DNA of 31,789 nucleotides from a virus, in IMG/VR virus record IMGVR_UViG_3300032032_000627, positions 1-31,789 of that record. One strand, given 5' to 3'. The first letter of the stretch is position 1, and every line of letters begins with the position of its first letter. Made by a program: the position numbers and the translations under genes. Below, piece by piece: positions 8,112 to 14,896 of the stretch. Under the pieces are notes generated by a model, which had not been told where the DNA came from, did not search any database, and was given only the letters and a program-made list of their open reading frames with translations.

Positions 8112-8119
8112 TATTTATA
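8112..8119 (-). promoter_or_regulatory. T4-type late promoter TATAAATA for hsp20
   Basis: Exact late octamer on the minus strand in the gap between the 48-aa gene and hsp20. It is intergenic, correctly oriented and directly upstream of the hairpin at 8077-8105. Confidence 0.75.
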
Positions 8120-8126
8120 ACAGTTA

Positions 8127-8273
8127 TTATTTCTGTTCTAAATAAACTTTCATTAATTCATCTTTTTTTGATTCCCAAAGTTCTTTCATTTCAGGATTCT
8201 GAGCTCTTTCTTCTGCTCTTTTTAAGAAAAATATTCGTCTTGTTAAAGACTTTTTTAAAAAATTATTCTTCAT
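8127..8273 (-). CDS. Small charged helical protein (48 aa)
   Basis: Begins MKNNFLKKSLTRRIFF and continues with a Lys/Glu-rich helix ('LKRAEERAQNPEMKELWESK'). It overlaps the 3' end of the upstream gene by 11 nt and ends just before the late promoter of hsp20. No family recognised. The frame, coding-like composition and lack of other content support it. Confidence 0.6.
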   Translation of the reverse strand: MKNNFLKKSLTRRIFFLKRAEERAQNPEMKELWESKKDELMKVYLEQK

Positions 8274-8811
8274 TATTTTTATTACCAAGATATTTATTAT
8301 ACTTGATTCTATTTAAAACTGTTTGTTTGAATTTATTTGTTGGGTCAAATGCATTAATCGAATGTCTATTGACTGTCGCTCTACAAGTGAAACAATCACC
8401 ATCTACTAACTTATGTTCTTGACCTAAGTAAATTCGTTGACTATCAGCGAAACACATTAATGAATTACCATGTTTATCTACAAATTGGTGTATGTAGAAC
8501 CCTCGACTTGTAGCAGACCAAGAAATATATTTCAATGTCATATCGTATCTTTGTTTTTCTTTACCTACATAAGAACCTGAGGGAGTATCATCTTTATGAT
8601 CTTCTCTAAGTTGTTCTCTTTCTTGTTTCTTCTGATGATATAACATAGAATTTTGAACACCATTAATCTGTTTAATAGAGATTTCTCTCTTTTTTATAAG
8701 GTGTGACCAAACATCTTGTAAAAAATGATTTCCTTCTCTTAATTCATTATCTTGTAAAAAGATATAAACATCTTCATAAGATTCGTGAAATTCTTTAATA
8801 TTTATTTTCAT
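8263..8811 (-). CDS. Hypothetical protein (182 aa) with CxxC and C-terminal 'TVLNRIK' motif
   Basis: Unknown. The N-terminal third is helical and acidic, the middle is Lys/Glu-rich ('HQKKQEREQLREDHKDD'). The C-terminal half has a beta-rich part with 'GDCFTCRATVNRHS' and ends 'FKQTVLNRIKYNKYLGNK'. The 'TCRATVNRH...KQTVLNRIK' pattern resembles a short domain that I recall from several unrelated phage proteins, but I cannot assign a function. Its ATG overlaps the upstream stop (8808-8811). Confidence 0.75.
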   Translation of the reverse strand: MKINIKEFHESYEDVYIFLQDNELREGNHFLQDVWSHLIKKREISIKQINGVQNSMLYHQKKQEREQLREDHKDDTPSGSYVGKEKQRYDMTLKYISWSATSRGFYIHQFVDKHGNSLMCFADSQRIYLGQEHKLVDGDCFTCRATVNRHSINAFDPTNKFKQTVLNRIKYNKYLGNKNNEE

Positions 8812-8996
8812 TCAACTTGAGGGGATTCATCAAATCGTTTTTCTGTCAATGCATCTACTAATGAATCATAGTCATTCAGATCAAATGTTTTTACATAATC
8901 TGTTCCTCCTAATTCTTCAATCATATCTGCTTCAGACATGCCTAAAATACCCATCATGATATTTTCTTTTACTGCTTCATTGTGGTGACAACTCAT
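8808..8996 (-). CDS. Small acidic protein (62 aa)
   Basis: Begins MSCHHNEAVKENIMMGILG and is then acidic with 'DMIEELGGTDYVKTFDLNDYD'. The ribosome site AGGAG before the ATG is good. It is the first gene after the promoter at 9026-9055, and its ATG overlaps the stop of a 7-residue leader ORF. No family recognised. Confidence 0.7.
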   Translation of the reverse strand: MSCHHNEAVKENIMMGILGMSEADMIEELGGTDYVKTFDLNDYDSLVDALTEKRFDESPQVE

Positions 8997-9016
8997 TTAT
9001 TCTCCTGATTTTTCAT
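8993..9016 (-). CDS. Possible 7-residue leader peptide ORF (MKNQENK)
   Basis: ATG lies 9 nt after the -10 box at 9026-9031. The frame MKNQENK ends in TGA that overlaps the ATG of the 8808-8996 gene as ATGA, and it contains that gene's Shine-Dalgarno. The same arrangement recurs at 30865-30903, which makes translation plausible. Confidence 0.35.
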   Translation of the reverse strand: MKNQENK

Positions 9017-9025
9017 TATATACAT

Positions 9026-9055
9026 ATTATAACAAAAGTGTTCCCGCGGTATCAA
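9026..9055 (-). promoter_or_regulatory. Sigma-70-like promoter, 18-nt spacer class
   Basis: Minus strand: TTGATA, 18-nt spacer, TATAAT. The spacer contains GGGAACACTTTTGT, nearly identical to the spacers at 9240-9269 and 30913-30942. It overlaps the last ten codons of the 9027-9194 ORF. Confidence 0.82.
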
Positions 9056-9194
9056 GTTTTAATTCATGGGAGTCTTCAAACTGTAACCCATTTTCATCTC
9101 TCAGCTTTTTTAATGTCGTAAGGCCTCGACGCGAAGTTGTGTTCACTCTTTCCCAACCAGACCGCGGGTCCAGCATTTCCAGTTTCGTTTTCAT
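9027..9194 (-). CDS. Small hypothetical protein (55 aa)
   Basis: Begins MKTKLEMLDPRSGWERV and continues 'TTSRRGLTTLKKLRDENG'. It is charged and hydrophilic, and looks richer in G+C than its neighbours. Upstream TTG and GTG codons are in frame (to 9212), but I prefer the ATG at 9194, two bases after the stop of a possible 11-residue leader ORF. Its C-terminal codons are also the 9026-9055 promoter. No family recognised. Confidence 0.5.
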   Translation of the reverse strand: MKTKLEMLDPRSGWERVNTTSRRGLTTLKKLRDENGLQFEDSHELKLDTAGTLLL

Positions 9195-9196
9195 CT

Positions 9197-9232
9197 TCAA
9201 CCAACCAACCACTTTTCAAGATTCAACTTCAT
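9197..9232 (-). CDS. Possible 11-residue leader peptide ORF (MKLNLEKWLVG)
   Basis: ATG 7 nt after the -10 box at 9240-9245. It stops two bases before the ATG of the 9027-9194 gene. It is called only because the promoter plus mini-ORF arrangement repeats in the window. Confidence 0.3.
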   Translation of the reverse strand: MKLNLEKWLVG

Positions 9233-9239
9233 TATGTAT

Positions 9240-9269
9240 ATTATACAAAAAGTGTTCCTGTGGTATCAA
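9240..9269 (-). promoter_or_regulatory. Sigma-70-like promoter, 18-nt spacer class
   Basis: Minus strand: TTGATA, 18-nt spacer containing CAGGAACACTTTTTG, then TATAAT. The -35 box overlaps the TGA stop of the cyclase gene. It starts transcription of the 9232-8127 small genes after the curli operon. Confidence 0.82.
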
Positions 9270-11098
9270 GTTTTTGGGGAATATATTTCTATTGGTTCGT
9301 CTTTGCCTTTGACTTTAATAGTTCCGATACTGTGACATGGATAATCTTTAGATAGTTGCTCCATTGTAAAAGATGATATAATAGTCTTATAATCTACATA
9401 CTCATGTCTAGCTGCAGTTGCTTCTAACCTAGCGGCAAGGTTGACTGCATCTCCAATAACCGAATAGTCAAATCTGGTTTCACTACCCATGTTACCAACA
9501 ATACAAGTTCCGGTATTGATACCAGTGCCAACATTGATATCAGGAAGATTCCTGTCTTTGTAGATTCTTTTAAGTTCAAGTGTTTTTTTCTCTATTTCTA
9601 TTGCTGATTTAACTGCCATCTCTGCATGATTTTCACATGGTAATGGAGCATTCCAAAATGCCATTATACAGTCGCCCATATATTTATCTATAGTTCCACC
9701 ATTATTTAGTATTATCTTAGTCATAGCATCAAGAAATTCGTTAACTAAATCAACTAATCCTTCTGGATCATCATTCTCTTTATAATGTTCGCTTATGGGA
9801 GTAAACCCGCATATGTCCATAAAAAGAAATGTCATTTCTTTTCTATCACCACCTAGTCTCATTAATGAAGGATCTTCAACTAACATATCTACCATGTCTG
9901 GAGATAAGTAAGTTCCGAACTGTCCTTTAATTTGTTGTTTTAATTTGAACTGAACATAGAAGTTGTTAAAGCTAGAATGACTAAATATAAGTATCAACAA
10001 GATAAGGGGATATGAAAAATCAATCAAGACTCCAGAAGCGAAGACTTCAAACCCAGCGAAGACAACGCCGAATACACTCCCACCGAAAACTAAAGCAGAT
10101 AACCATATCGGTAAATGATATACCGATAGGAGAAGTATCAATCCCACAAAAAACATTAGACTTACCTCACCCAGCAGAGCCCATTGAGGCCTGGTAATCT
10201 GCTTACCGCCTGTAAGAGTATGAATTACTGAAGCTTGAATTTCGTGAGGATATTTAAGTCCGTCTGGTGTTGTAACTAGAGGTGATATTCCTTCTGCTGT
10301 TACTCCAATAATAACTGTCTTACCTTGTAAATCAGGTAACTGTTCTCCATATTCATATCTCTCAAAAGTATTAGTCCAATCTACATATATTGAACCTGTA
10401 TAATCAGTAACTACAGGTTCGTATGGTGGTATTCTCATATTCTCAATACCTGTTTCTTCTACTTTCATTGTGTAAGATTTTTTATCAGCCATTACACGAA
10501 CAACTTCCATTCCAAAACTTGGATATAATTTGTCTTCTACTGAGATGACTAAAGGTATTCTTCGAACTGAACCATCAACTTCTGGAGATGAGGAAAGCAT
10601 CCCTGTACCAGATGAGACTTCAGAATGGATATTATTTACCACCGAGTTGTATCTGTATGCAAAGGTTGTGGCATCACCATTACCTAGAGTAGCTGTTCCT
10701 ACATGAGGTGCGACACTTTCGACTCCTCGTACGCTTGTGGTACTAGCCAGTACGATACCATTATCTTTTACCCATGATGCGAATACTTCATCTCCACCAA
10801 ATCTATCTACATCAGCGAACATTGGTGTGAATGATATAATACCTGCATTAGTATTTCTTAAATCTGATATTAATTGTGCGAATTGAACTCTTGGAAATGG
10901 CCATTGACCAAATGTTTCTAGAGATTTTTCTCCGATATCAATAAGAACTATTGATTCGTTTTGAACTTGTTCTTCTGCTTTCTGATAATAATCAAAATTG
11001 ATTACTCTGAGTTGTTCTACTATATCTGGATCACTTACGCGTAATCCTATCAATCCAACAAGAACAATTATACATGACCAAATAGAAGTTAGTTTCAT
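9266..11098 (-). CDS. CHASE2-domain class III adenylate cyclase, membrane-bound
   Basis: 610 residues from the ATG at 11098 (MKLTSIWSC), which overlaps the preceding mini-gene stop as ATGA. An in-frame GTG at 11164 would add 22 residues. Order: an N-terminal membrane helix, a CHASE2 sensor domain (about 30-300, starting 'LRVINFDYYQKAEEQ'), three membrane helices (about 310-380), then a class III cyclase domain. Both metal Asp residues are present (about 428 in 'FMDICGFT' and 476 in 'DKYMGDCIMAFW'), as are the substrate Lys (about 472) and the transition-state Asn/Arg (about 553 and 557, 'VNLAARLE'). The purine-specificity position in 'FDYSVIGDAVN' is Ser where adenylate cyclases usually have Thr or Asp, so ATP is the likely but not certain substrate. 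CHASE2 lies in the periplasm. In bacteria, CHASE2 cyclases often neighbour FecR-domain genes, as here. Confidence 0.92.
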   Translation of the reverse strand: MKLTSIWSCIIVLVGLIGLRVSDPDIVEQLRVINFDYYQKAEEQVQNESIVLIDIGEKSLETFGQWPFPRVQFAQLISDLRNTNAGIISFTPMFADVDRFGGDEVFASWVKDNGIVLASTTSVRGVESVAPHVGTATLGNGDATTFAYRYNSVVNNIHSEVSSGTGMLSSSPEVDGSVRRIPLVISVEDKLYPSFGMEVVRVMADKKSYTMKVEETGIENMRIPPYEPVVTDYTGSIYVDWTNTFERYEYGEQLPDLQGKTVIIGVTAEGISPLVTTPDGLKYPHEIQASVIHTLTGGKQITRPQWALLGEVSLMFFVGLILLLSVYHLPIWLSALVFGGSVFGVVFAGFEVFASGVLIDFSYPLILLILIFSHSSFNNFYVQFKLKQQIKGQFGTYLSPDMVDMLVEDPSLMRLGGDRKEMTFLFMDICGFTPISEHYKENDDPEGLVDLVNEFLDAMTKIILNNGGTIDKYMGDCIMAFWNAPLPCENHAEMAVKSAIEIEKKTLELKRIYKDRNLPDINVGTGINTGTCIVGNMGSETRFDYSVIGDAVNLAARLEATAARHEYVDYKTIISSFTMEQLSKDYPCHSIGTIKVKGKDEPIEIYSPKT

Positions 11099-11181
11099 AG
11101 ATATAATAATACTAATAGCATAAGGCCACCACCAATCGTATAGACTAGTATTGCGATTAACCACATTGGAAGTTTATTCAT
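11095..11181 (-). CDS. Mini membrane protein (28 aa)
   Basis: MNKLPMWLIAILVYTIGG, then a Leu-rich end: almost all of it is one membrane helix. The ATG overlaps the preceding mini-gene stop and the TGA overlaps the cyclase ATG, both as ATGA. Such coupling argues that it is translated. It could be a membrane partner of the CHASE2 cyclase or simply a coupling device. Confidence 0.55.
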   Translation of the reverse strand: MNKLPMWLIAILVYTIGGGLMLLVLLYL

Positions 11182-11243
11182 AATCTTGTTATCTTAATAA
11201 GTAAATACTCTAGAAACCTAATTATTTTCGCTTTCATACTCAT
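11178..11243 (-). CDS. Mini-gene (21 aa), amphipathic
   Basis: MSMKAKIIRFLEYLLIKITR plus a final Leu: a short, basic, amphipathic helix. It is joined by ATGA overlaps to the mini-genes on both sides. No family; support is the overlap pattern only. Confidence 0.45.
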   Translation of the reverse strand: MSMKAKIIRFLEYLLIKITRL

Positions 11244-11353
11244 GTGATTTGCATTGAATATTTTATAGTTGAACCTATCATCCATCCACAAAAGAAGAAT
11301 GCGGCTGCCCAACCAGGATATTCTTTACAAAATTGCCAAATATTATATAGCAT
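11240..11353 (-). CDS. Small membrane protein (37 aa)
   Basis: Begins MLYNIWQFCKEYPGW and has one membrane segment ('AAAFFFCGWMIGSTI'). A Shine-Dalgarno GAGG lies just upstream of the ATG, 12 nt after the curlin-like gene stop. It ends with an ATGA overlap into the next mini-gene and so heads a coupled chain into the cyclase. Confidence 0.6.
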   Translation of the reverse strand: MLYNIWQFCKEYPGWAAAFFFCGWMIGSTIKYSMQIT

Positions 11354-11365
11354 AATGTCCTCATA

Positions 11366-12205
11366 TTATTGTTGTGTAACTCCTATAGTGCACCCACTTG
11401 ATGTATTACAAGTTTGTGTTAATGAATATGTTTGATCAGTGCTACCTTTCTGCAGTAAATCTAAATCTGTTCCATATGGACCATTTAAAATTATATTCGC
11501 GTTGTGTTCTCCTGTTCCTTGTTGTTCATAATCCACTGTATTATTACTATTATTAGCTCTGAAAGTAAATGTTTTTTCTCCGTCATGAACTTGTTTACCA
11601 TATACAGAATTATTATTTCCATAAAGATATATAGTAGCGGTGTGTCCATCACATGCTCCTGTTGAACAATTATTTTGATGTCCTACAACCACATTATTAC
11701 TACCATGTATATCTGCTGTAACTTTGTGGCCACCCTTATCATAAGTGTCTTTTGACCATGATGTATCAGTTCTACTGTCTATTGTATATCCTTGAGCCCA
11801 CCAAAATTTATTATTTGTTCCATAACTTATATGAAACTGAATATCATTTTTATTACAAACTGTTTCTGAACAGTTCTGCCATAACTTTAACTCTTGATCA
11901 TCATAATCAACATCTCCACCCCAAGCTGCACCAGAACCCCAACTTGGAGAATCATTAGTCCAACCTAACTCATTATTATTACCTTCTTGTTTTATATTAA
12001 TATTCATATCGTCGCCATCACCTATAGAGAAAAATATCTTGTTATTATACCCTATTTGATCAATAAGTAATACCAAGTTCTCACCACCACTGGCGACTTG
12101 ATCTATCTGAATACTATTAGTATTATCAGCCAGACTGTTTAATGATAATAACGACACTATCGCCATCATTAACAATGATTGAATTTGTAACACCTTCATT
12201 TTCAC
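11366..12205 (-). CDS. Secreted curlin-like repeat protein 1
   Basis: 279 residues. A signal peptide (about 1-26, MKMKVLQIQSLLMMAIVSLL, cut near 'SLA-DN') precedes a repeat region rich in Asn, Gln, Gly and Ser. Units resemble curlin repeats: 'IDQIGYNNKI', 'IKQEGNNNELGW', 'IYLYGNNNSVYGKQ', 'VDYEQQGTGEHN' and 'LDLLQKGSTDQ'. 'IDQIGY-NK' is shared with the second curlin-like protein. Six cysteines form three close pairs (CX4C, CX4C, CX5C), which E. coli CsgA lacks. The assignment as a fibre subunit rests on repeat style and on the neighbouring CsgG and CsgF. The first 80 nt are read in another frame as the end of the FecR-domain gene. Confidence 0.75.
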   Translation of the reverse strand: MKMKVLQIQSLLMMAIVSLLSLNSLADNTNSIQIDQVASGGENLVLLIDQIGYNNKIFFSIGDGDDMNINIKQEGNNNELGWTNDSPSWGSGAAWGGDVDYDDQELKLWQNCSETVCNKNDIQFHISYGTNNKFWWAQGYTIDSRTDTSWSKDTYDKGGHKVTADIHGSNNVVVGHQNNCSTGACDGHTATIYLYGNNNSVYGKQVHDGEKTFTFRANNSNNTVDYEQQGTGEHNANIILNGPYGTDLDLLQKGSTDQTYSLTQTCNTSSGCTIGVTQQ

Positions 12206-13286
12206 TCTCTATTTTTACACTCGACTCTATTGGTATTCTGATATCTATGATTCCATTAACTTCTCTATAAAACCATATTTGACCAGCACCTTCATCTATT
12301 ATTGTATTATATTGCGTTGTCTTATCAAAACCTAGTGATGTTCCAATTATGTTTCCAGAAGTATCACCTGACCCCGCTTTTGCTCTTTGTCTTTGTTTTA
12401 CTATATTTATTTCTTCAAACAGTTTAAGCACATCTTGAAGAAAGTCAACATCTAATAAATCCATATCCAATTCATTAAAATCTAAATCTTCTTCACCCTC
12501 GTCCCAATCTTCTTTTAAATAATCTATATCTAAATCATTAAAATCTAGAAGACTGTCGCTACTATCATCACGAGCTTCCGCTTCGTCATTTGTAGCGTCT
12601 TGAACAGCTGCAGGTGGTGAAACAATAAACATATTATCTATTGAATCTAAATTCATAATATTATCTAACACTACAGGTTGTATTGGTGGTGTCGATAAAC
12701 TTGACACCATTGTAGCCTGAAATGCTTCATTCAAAACAACTACGCCACCTTCATTCGTAACTGTTATTTCTCCAGACGGACTACAATCTCCGTCTATCGT
12801 ACATTCTGTTTCGGGTAAAAGAATCACTAAACTTCTACCGAGTTCATCAACACTAGTTGTAAAGCTCGTCCCTCTGACACCAATCGTTGCCGTTGGTGTT
12901 GTGATTACAATATTTTCCTTTGGAACTAGACCCAACTTACCTGTTGTAAATCTAGCTGTTCCAGATACAAACTTCATAGCCATTCTTGACTTTGAAGGAT
13001 CTGGATCAAAGTAATATTCATCTATTACTACCTCAGTATGCTCTGTAAGCTTCAGGTTTGTTTCATCAATAAACTTGATGTTCATTCTACCTTGAGCTGT
13101 TTCTATAGAATCTTTAAAGAATATATCTTCTCCGATTCCACCAGCTAAAGTTTCACCTGTATCTCTTACTATACCTGAACTACCATTGTGTTCAGTTATA
13201 TCACCTATATCATTTGCATAAACAAAAGTAGTAAATAGACAAACATTAATCGCCAGTATCTTTTTGATTAATTGTAATCGTTGCAT
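12126..13286 (-). CDS. Secreted FecR-domain protein with acidic repeat tail
   Basis: 386 residues from the ATG at 13286; an in-frame TTG would add four. A signal peptide (MQRLQLIKKILAINV..., cut near 'VYA-ND') leads into a FecR domain (about 25-180) with the hallmarks 'GEDIFFKDSIETAQGRMNI', 'GTARFTTGKLG' and 'ITTPTATIGVRGTSF'. A strongly acidic segment follows (about 235-290) containing two similar units, 'LDFNDLDIDYL' and 'LDFNELDMDLL', and then a beta-rich C-terminus. In bacteria this FecR type often stands beside a CHASE2 cyclase. There is no TonB receptor or sigma factor here, so a classical ferric-citrate signalling role is unlikely. It overlaps curlin-like genes at both ends in different frames. 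Confidence 0.85.
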   Translation of the reverse strand: MQRLQLIKKILAINVCLFTTFVYANDIGDITEHNGSSGIVRDTGETLAGGIGEDIFFKDSIETAQGRMNIKFIDETNLKLTEHTEVVIDEYYFDPDPSKSRMAMKFVSGTARFTTGKLGLVPKENIVITTPTATIGVRGTSFTTSVDELGRSLVILLPETECTIDGDCSPSGEITVTNEGGVVVLNEAFQATMVSSLSTPPIQPVVLDNIMNLDSIDNMFIVSPPAAVQDATNDEAEARDDSSDSLLDFNDLDIDYLKEDWDEGEEDLDFNELDMDLLDVDFLQDVLKLFEEINIVKQRQRAKAGSGDTSGNIIGTSLGFDKTTQYNTIIDEGAGQIWFYREVNGIIDIRIPIESSVKIESENEGVTNSIIVNDGDSVVIIIKQSG

Positions 13287-13977
13287 TTTCACTATCAAAA
13301 TCCGCTATTAATTCACTATGACATGAACTTATACCTGTAGGACAAGTTCCAGAACTTTGAACAATATCAATATTACCACTAGATTGAATTAATTCTAAAT
13401 CAATTTTATGATATGCTCCATCTGTCATATTTGTATTAACATCATTAGAACTACCTGTAACATCTACATCATATCTTGCATCGTCAACTTCGATAACAGT
13501 TGTAAATACATTAGAACTACCTGAAACATCTAAATCAAAATCTAGTCTTTCAGAAGATTGAGCTGCTCCCCAATCTAAGTTCATAGTATTTGAACTACCT
13601 GTCCAAGTTGCTAACAAGTTTGATGCATCGGCTGAACCTGATGCTCCAATAGTTTGATCCCATATATTACTATTACCTGTCAAATTAACACTATAAGTAG
13701 ATTGGTCGAGAATCATTGGTCCATATATTTGGTTAAGATTACCGATCATATCCATGTTAATTGTATTAGTTGTTCCTGTAATTACCATTGCTGTTCCACA
13801 AACACCACTAGATATAGTTCCACAGATTTTGTTACCATAACCAATCTGATCAATCGTTAATGTAAGAGTATCACCTGTTTGATCAAGTTTAATTTCGTTA
13901 TCCGTTGTGGCGGCAGCGAACAATAATGTAGGTGTGAATAATGTAAAGAATAATACCTTATTCAATATTTTCTTCAT
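13246..13977 (-). CDS. Secreted curlin-like repeat protein 2
   Basis: 243 residues. A clear signal peptide (MKKILNKVLFFTLFTPTLLF, cut near 'AAA-TT') is followed by short beta-type repeats, most centred on G(S/N)xN: 'ITGTTNTINMDMIGNLNQI', 'VNLTGNSNIWDQT', 'WTGSSNTMNLDW', 'VSGSSNVFTT', 'VTGSSNDVNT'. 'LTIDQIGYGNKI' matches curlin-like protein 1. Two close Cys pairs occur (CX7C near the start, CX6C near the end). It follows CsgG with a 20-nt overlap. It is a plausible amyloid or adhesive fibre subunit exported through CsgG; which of the two is major and which is nucleator cannot be told from sequence. Confidence 0.75.
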   Translation of the reverse strand: MKKILNKVLFFTLFTPTLLFAAATTDNEIKLDQTGDTLTLTIDQIGYGNKICGTISSGVCGTAMVITGTTNTINMDMIGNLNQIYGPMILDQSTYSVNLTGNSNIWDQTIGASGSADASNLLATWTGSSNTMNLDWGAAQSSERLDFDLDVSGSSNVFTTVIEVDDARYDVDVTGSSNDVNTNMTDGAYHKIDLELIQSSGNIDIVQSSGTCPTGISSCHSELIADFDSENATITINQKDTGD

Positions 13978-14896
13978 TTTTATTTTCCTCGTTATTATTT
14001 TCCTCTTCCTCAGTAACTACAACGATTTCAACTTCTTCAAAAACCTCAGAAACTTCTTCTTTAATTTTAGTTTCTGTTACAGGCCATTGAATGGTCCAAA
14101 ATCCTCGTTCATCACCTTGGAGTATTAATTCGTAAACAGCAGCTTCGATCGCTGATCGAACACTTCTGGTTACACTCTCATTCTCGGTCATTCCGTCTTC
14201 GACTTCTACTAATTGAGTATCCATCTCAACGAATTTAAAAACATCAAATCCCTGTGCGACCGATAAAATAGTCTTTGATGTTTGTACATTTAATATAATT
14301 TCACCGGTAAGAACACTAACGGCTCTCAAGTGAACTACTACGATATCTCTCCTATAGGCTTGTTGTGCACCTATGCCAAGATATCTAGCACCTCTTCCTC
14401 CAGTTTCAATATTGGTATCATACCCAATAATTCCACCTTCTAAAATAATTCCTGCGAATAATAATGGAGCTAATTTCTTTTCTTCTCCATATGATTCTCT
14501 AGTTGATCTTACTATTGAACGCTCTCTAGTTAAGTGATCAACTCCAACTCTTTCTACTACTCTAAACCATGTTCCGTTCCCAGCAGTCTTCAATGCATCT
14601 ATTAACATTGTTTCACTACCTTGTGTTACTGCCGTGCTAAACATGGCCGCGTCACCTTTTTGTTTTCTTTGACCAGTCTTGTCTAAAAACTTGTATATTG
14701 CTATAACCGGTTTTTCTACAGCTGGTGGTAACCCCAATAATTTTTCGTGTGTTGGTAATTCTATAACTTCTGGTTCTTCTGAACATTCAACAAATCCAAC
14801 ACAGTTTTTATCGTGCACACCTTTAACACTTACTACGGATGCACAACCCGATATTAGCAGTAGGCTAATAATACCTAATCCTATTTTAAGATTCAC
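13958..14896 (-). CDS. csgG: CsgG, curli secretion channel lipoprotein
   Basis: 312 residues, GTG start directly after the csgF TAG. A lipoprotein signal peptide has lipobox LISGC (Cys18). The body aligns with CsgG: 'VIAIYKFLDKTGQRK', 'FSTAVTQGSETMLIDALK', 'WFRVVERVG', 'GIILEGGIIGYDTNIETGG', 'GARYLGIGAQQAYRRD', 'TSKTILS' and 'GFDVFKFVEMD'. CsgG forms a nonameric outer-membrane pore that passes unfolded curli subunits. In the constriction loop the Phe equivalent to E. coli Phe56 is kept ('MFSTAV'), but Tyr51 and Asn55 are not. A Cys pair (CX5C) near the N-terminus and an acidic Glu/Asn tail ('EEENNNEENKNEENIE') are additions to the usual family length. Confidence 0.94.
   Translation of the reverse strand: MNLKIGLGIISLLLISGCASVVSVKGVHDKNCVGFVECSEEPEVIELPTHEKLLGLPPAVEKPVIAIYKFLDKTGQRKQKGDAAMFSTAVTQGSETMLIDALKTAGNGTWFRVVERVGVDHLTRERSIVRSTRESYGEEKKLAPLLFAGIILEGGIIGYDTNIETGGRGARYLGIGAQQAYRRDIVVVHLRAVSVLTGEIILNVQTSKTILSVAQGFDVFKFVEMDTQLVEVEDGMTENESVTRSVRSAIEAAVYELILQGDERGFWTIQWPVTETKIKEEVSEVFEEVEIVVVTEEEENNNEENKNEENIE

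Noticed and set aside
9266-11164. GTG start for the cyclase 22 codons upstream
   Set aside because: The ATG at 11098 is coupled by ATGA to a mini-gene and begins like other CHASE2 proteins.
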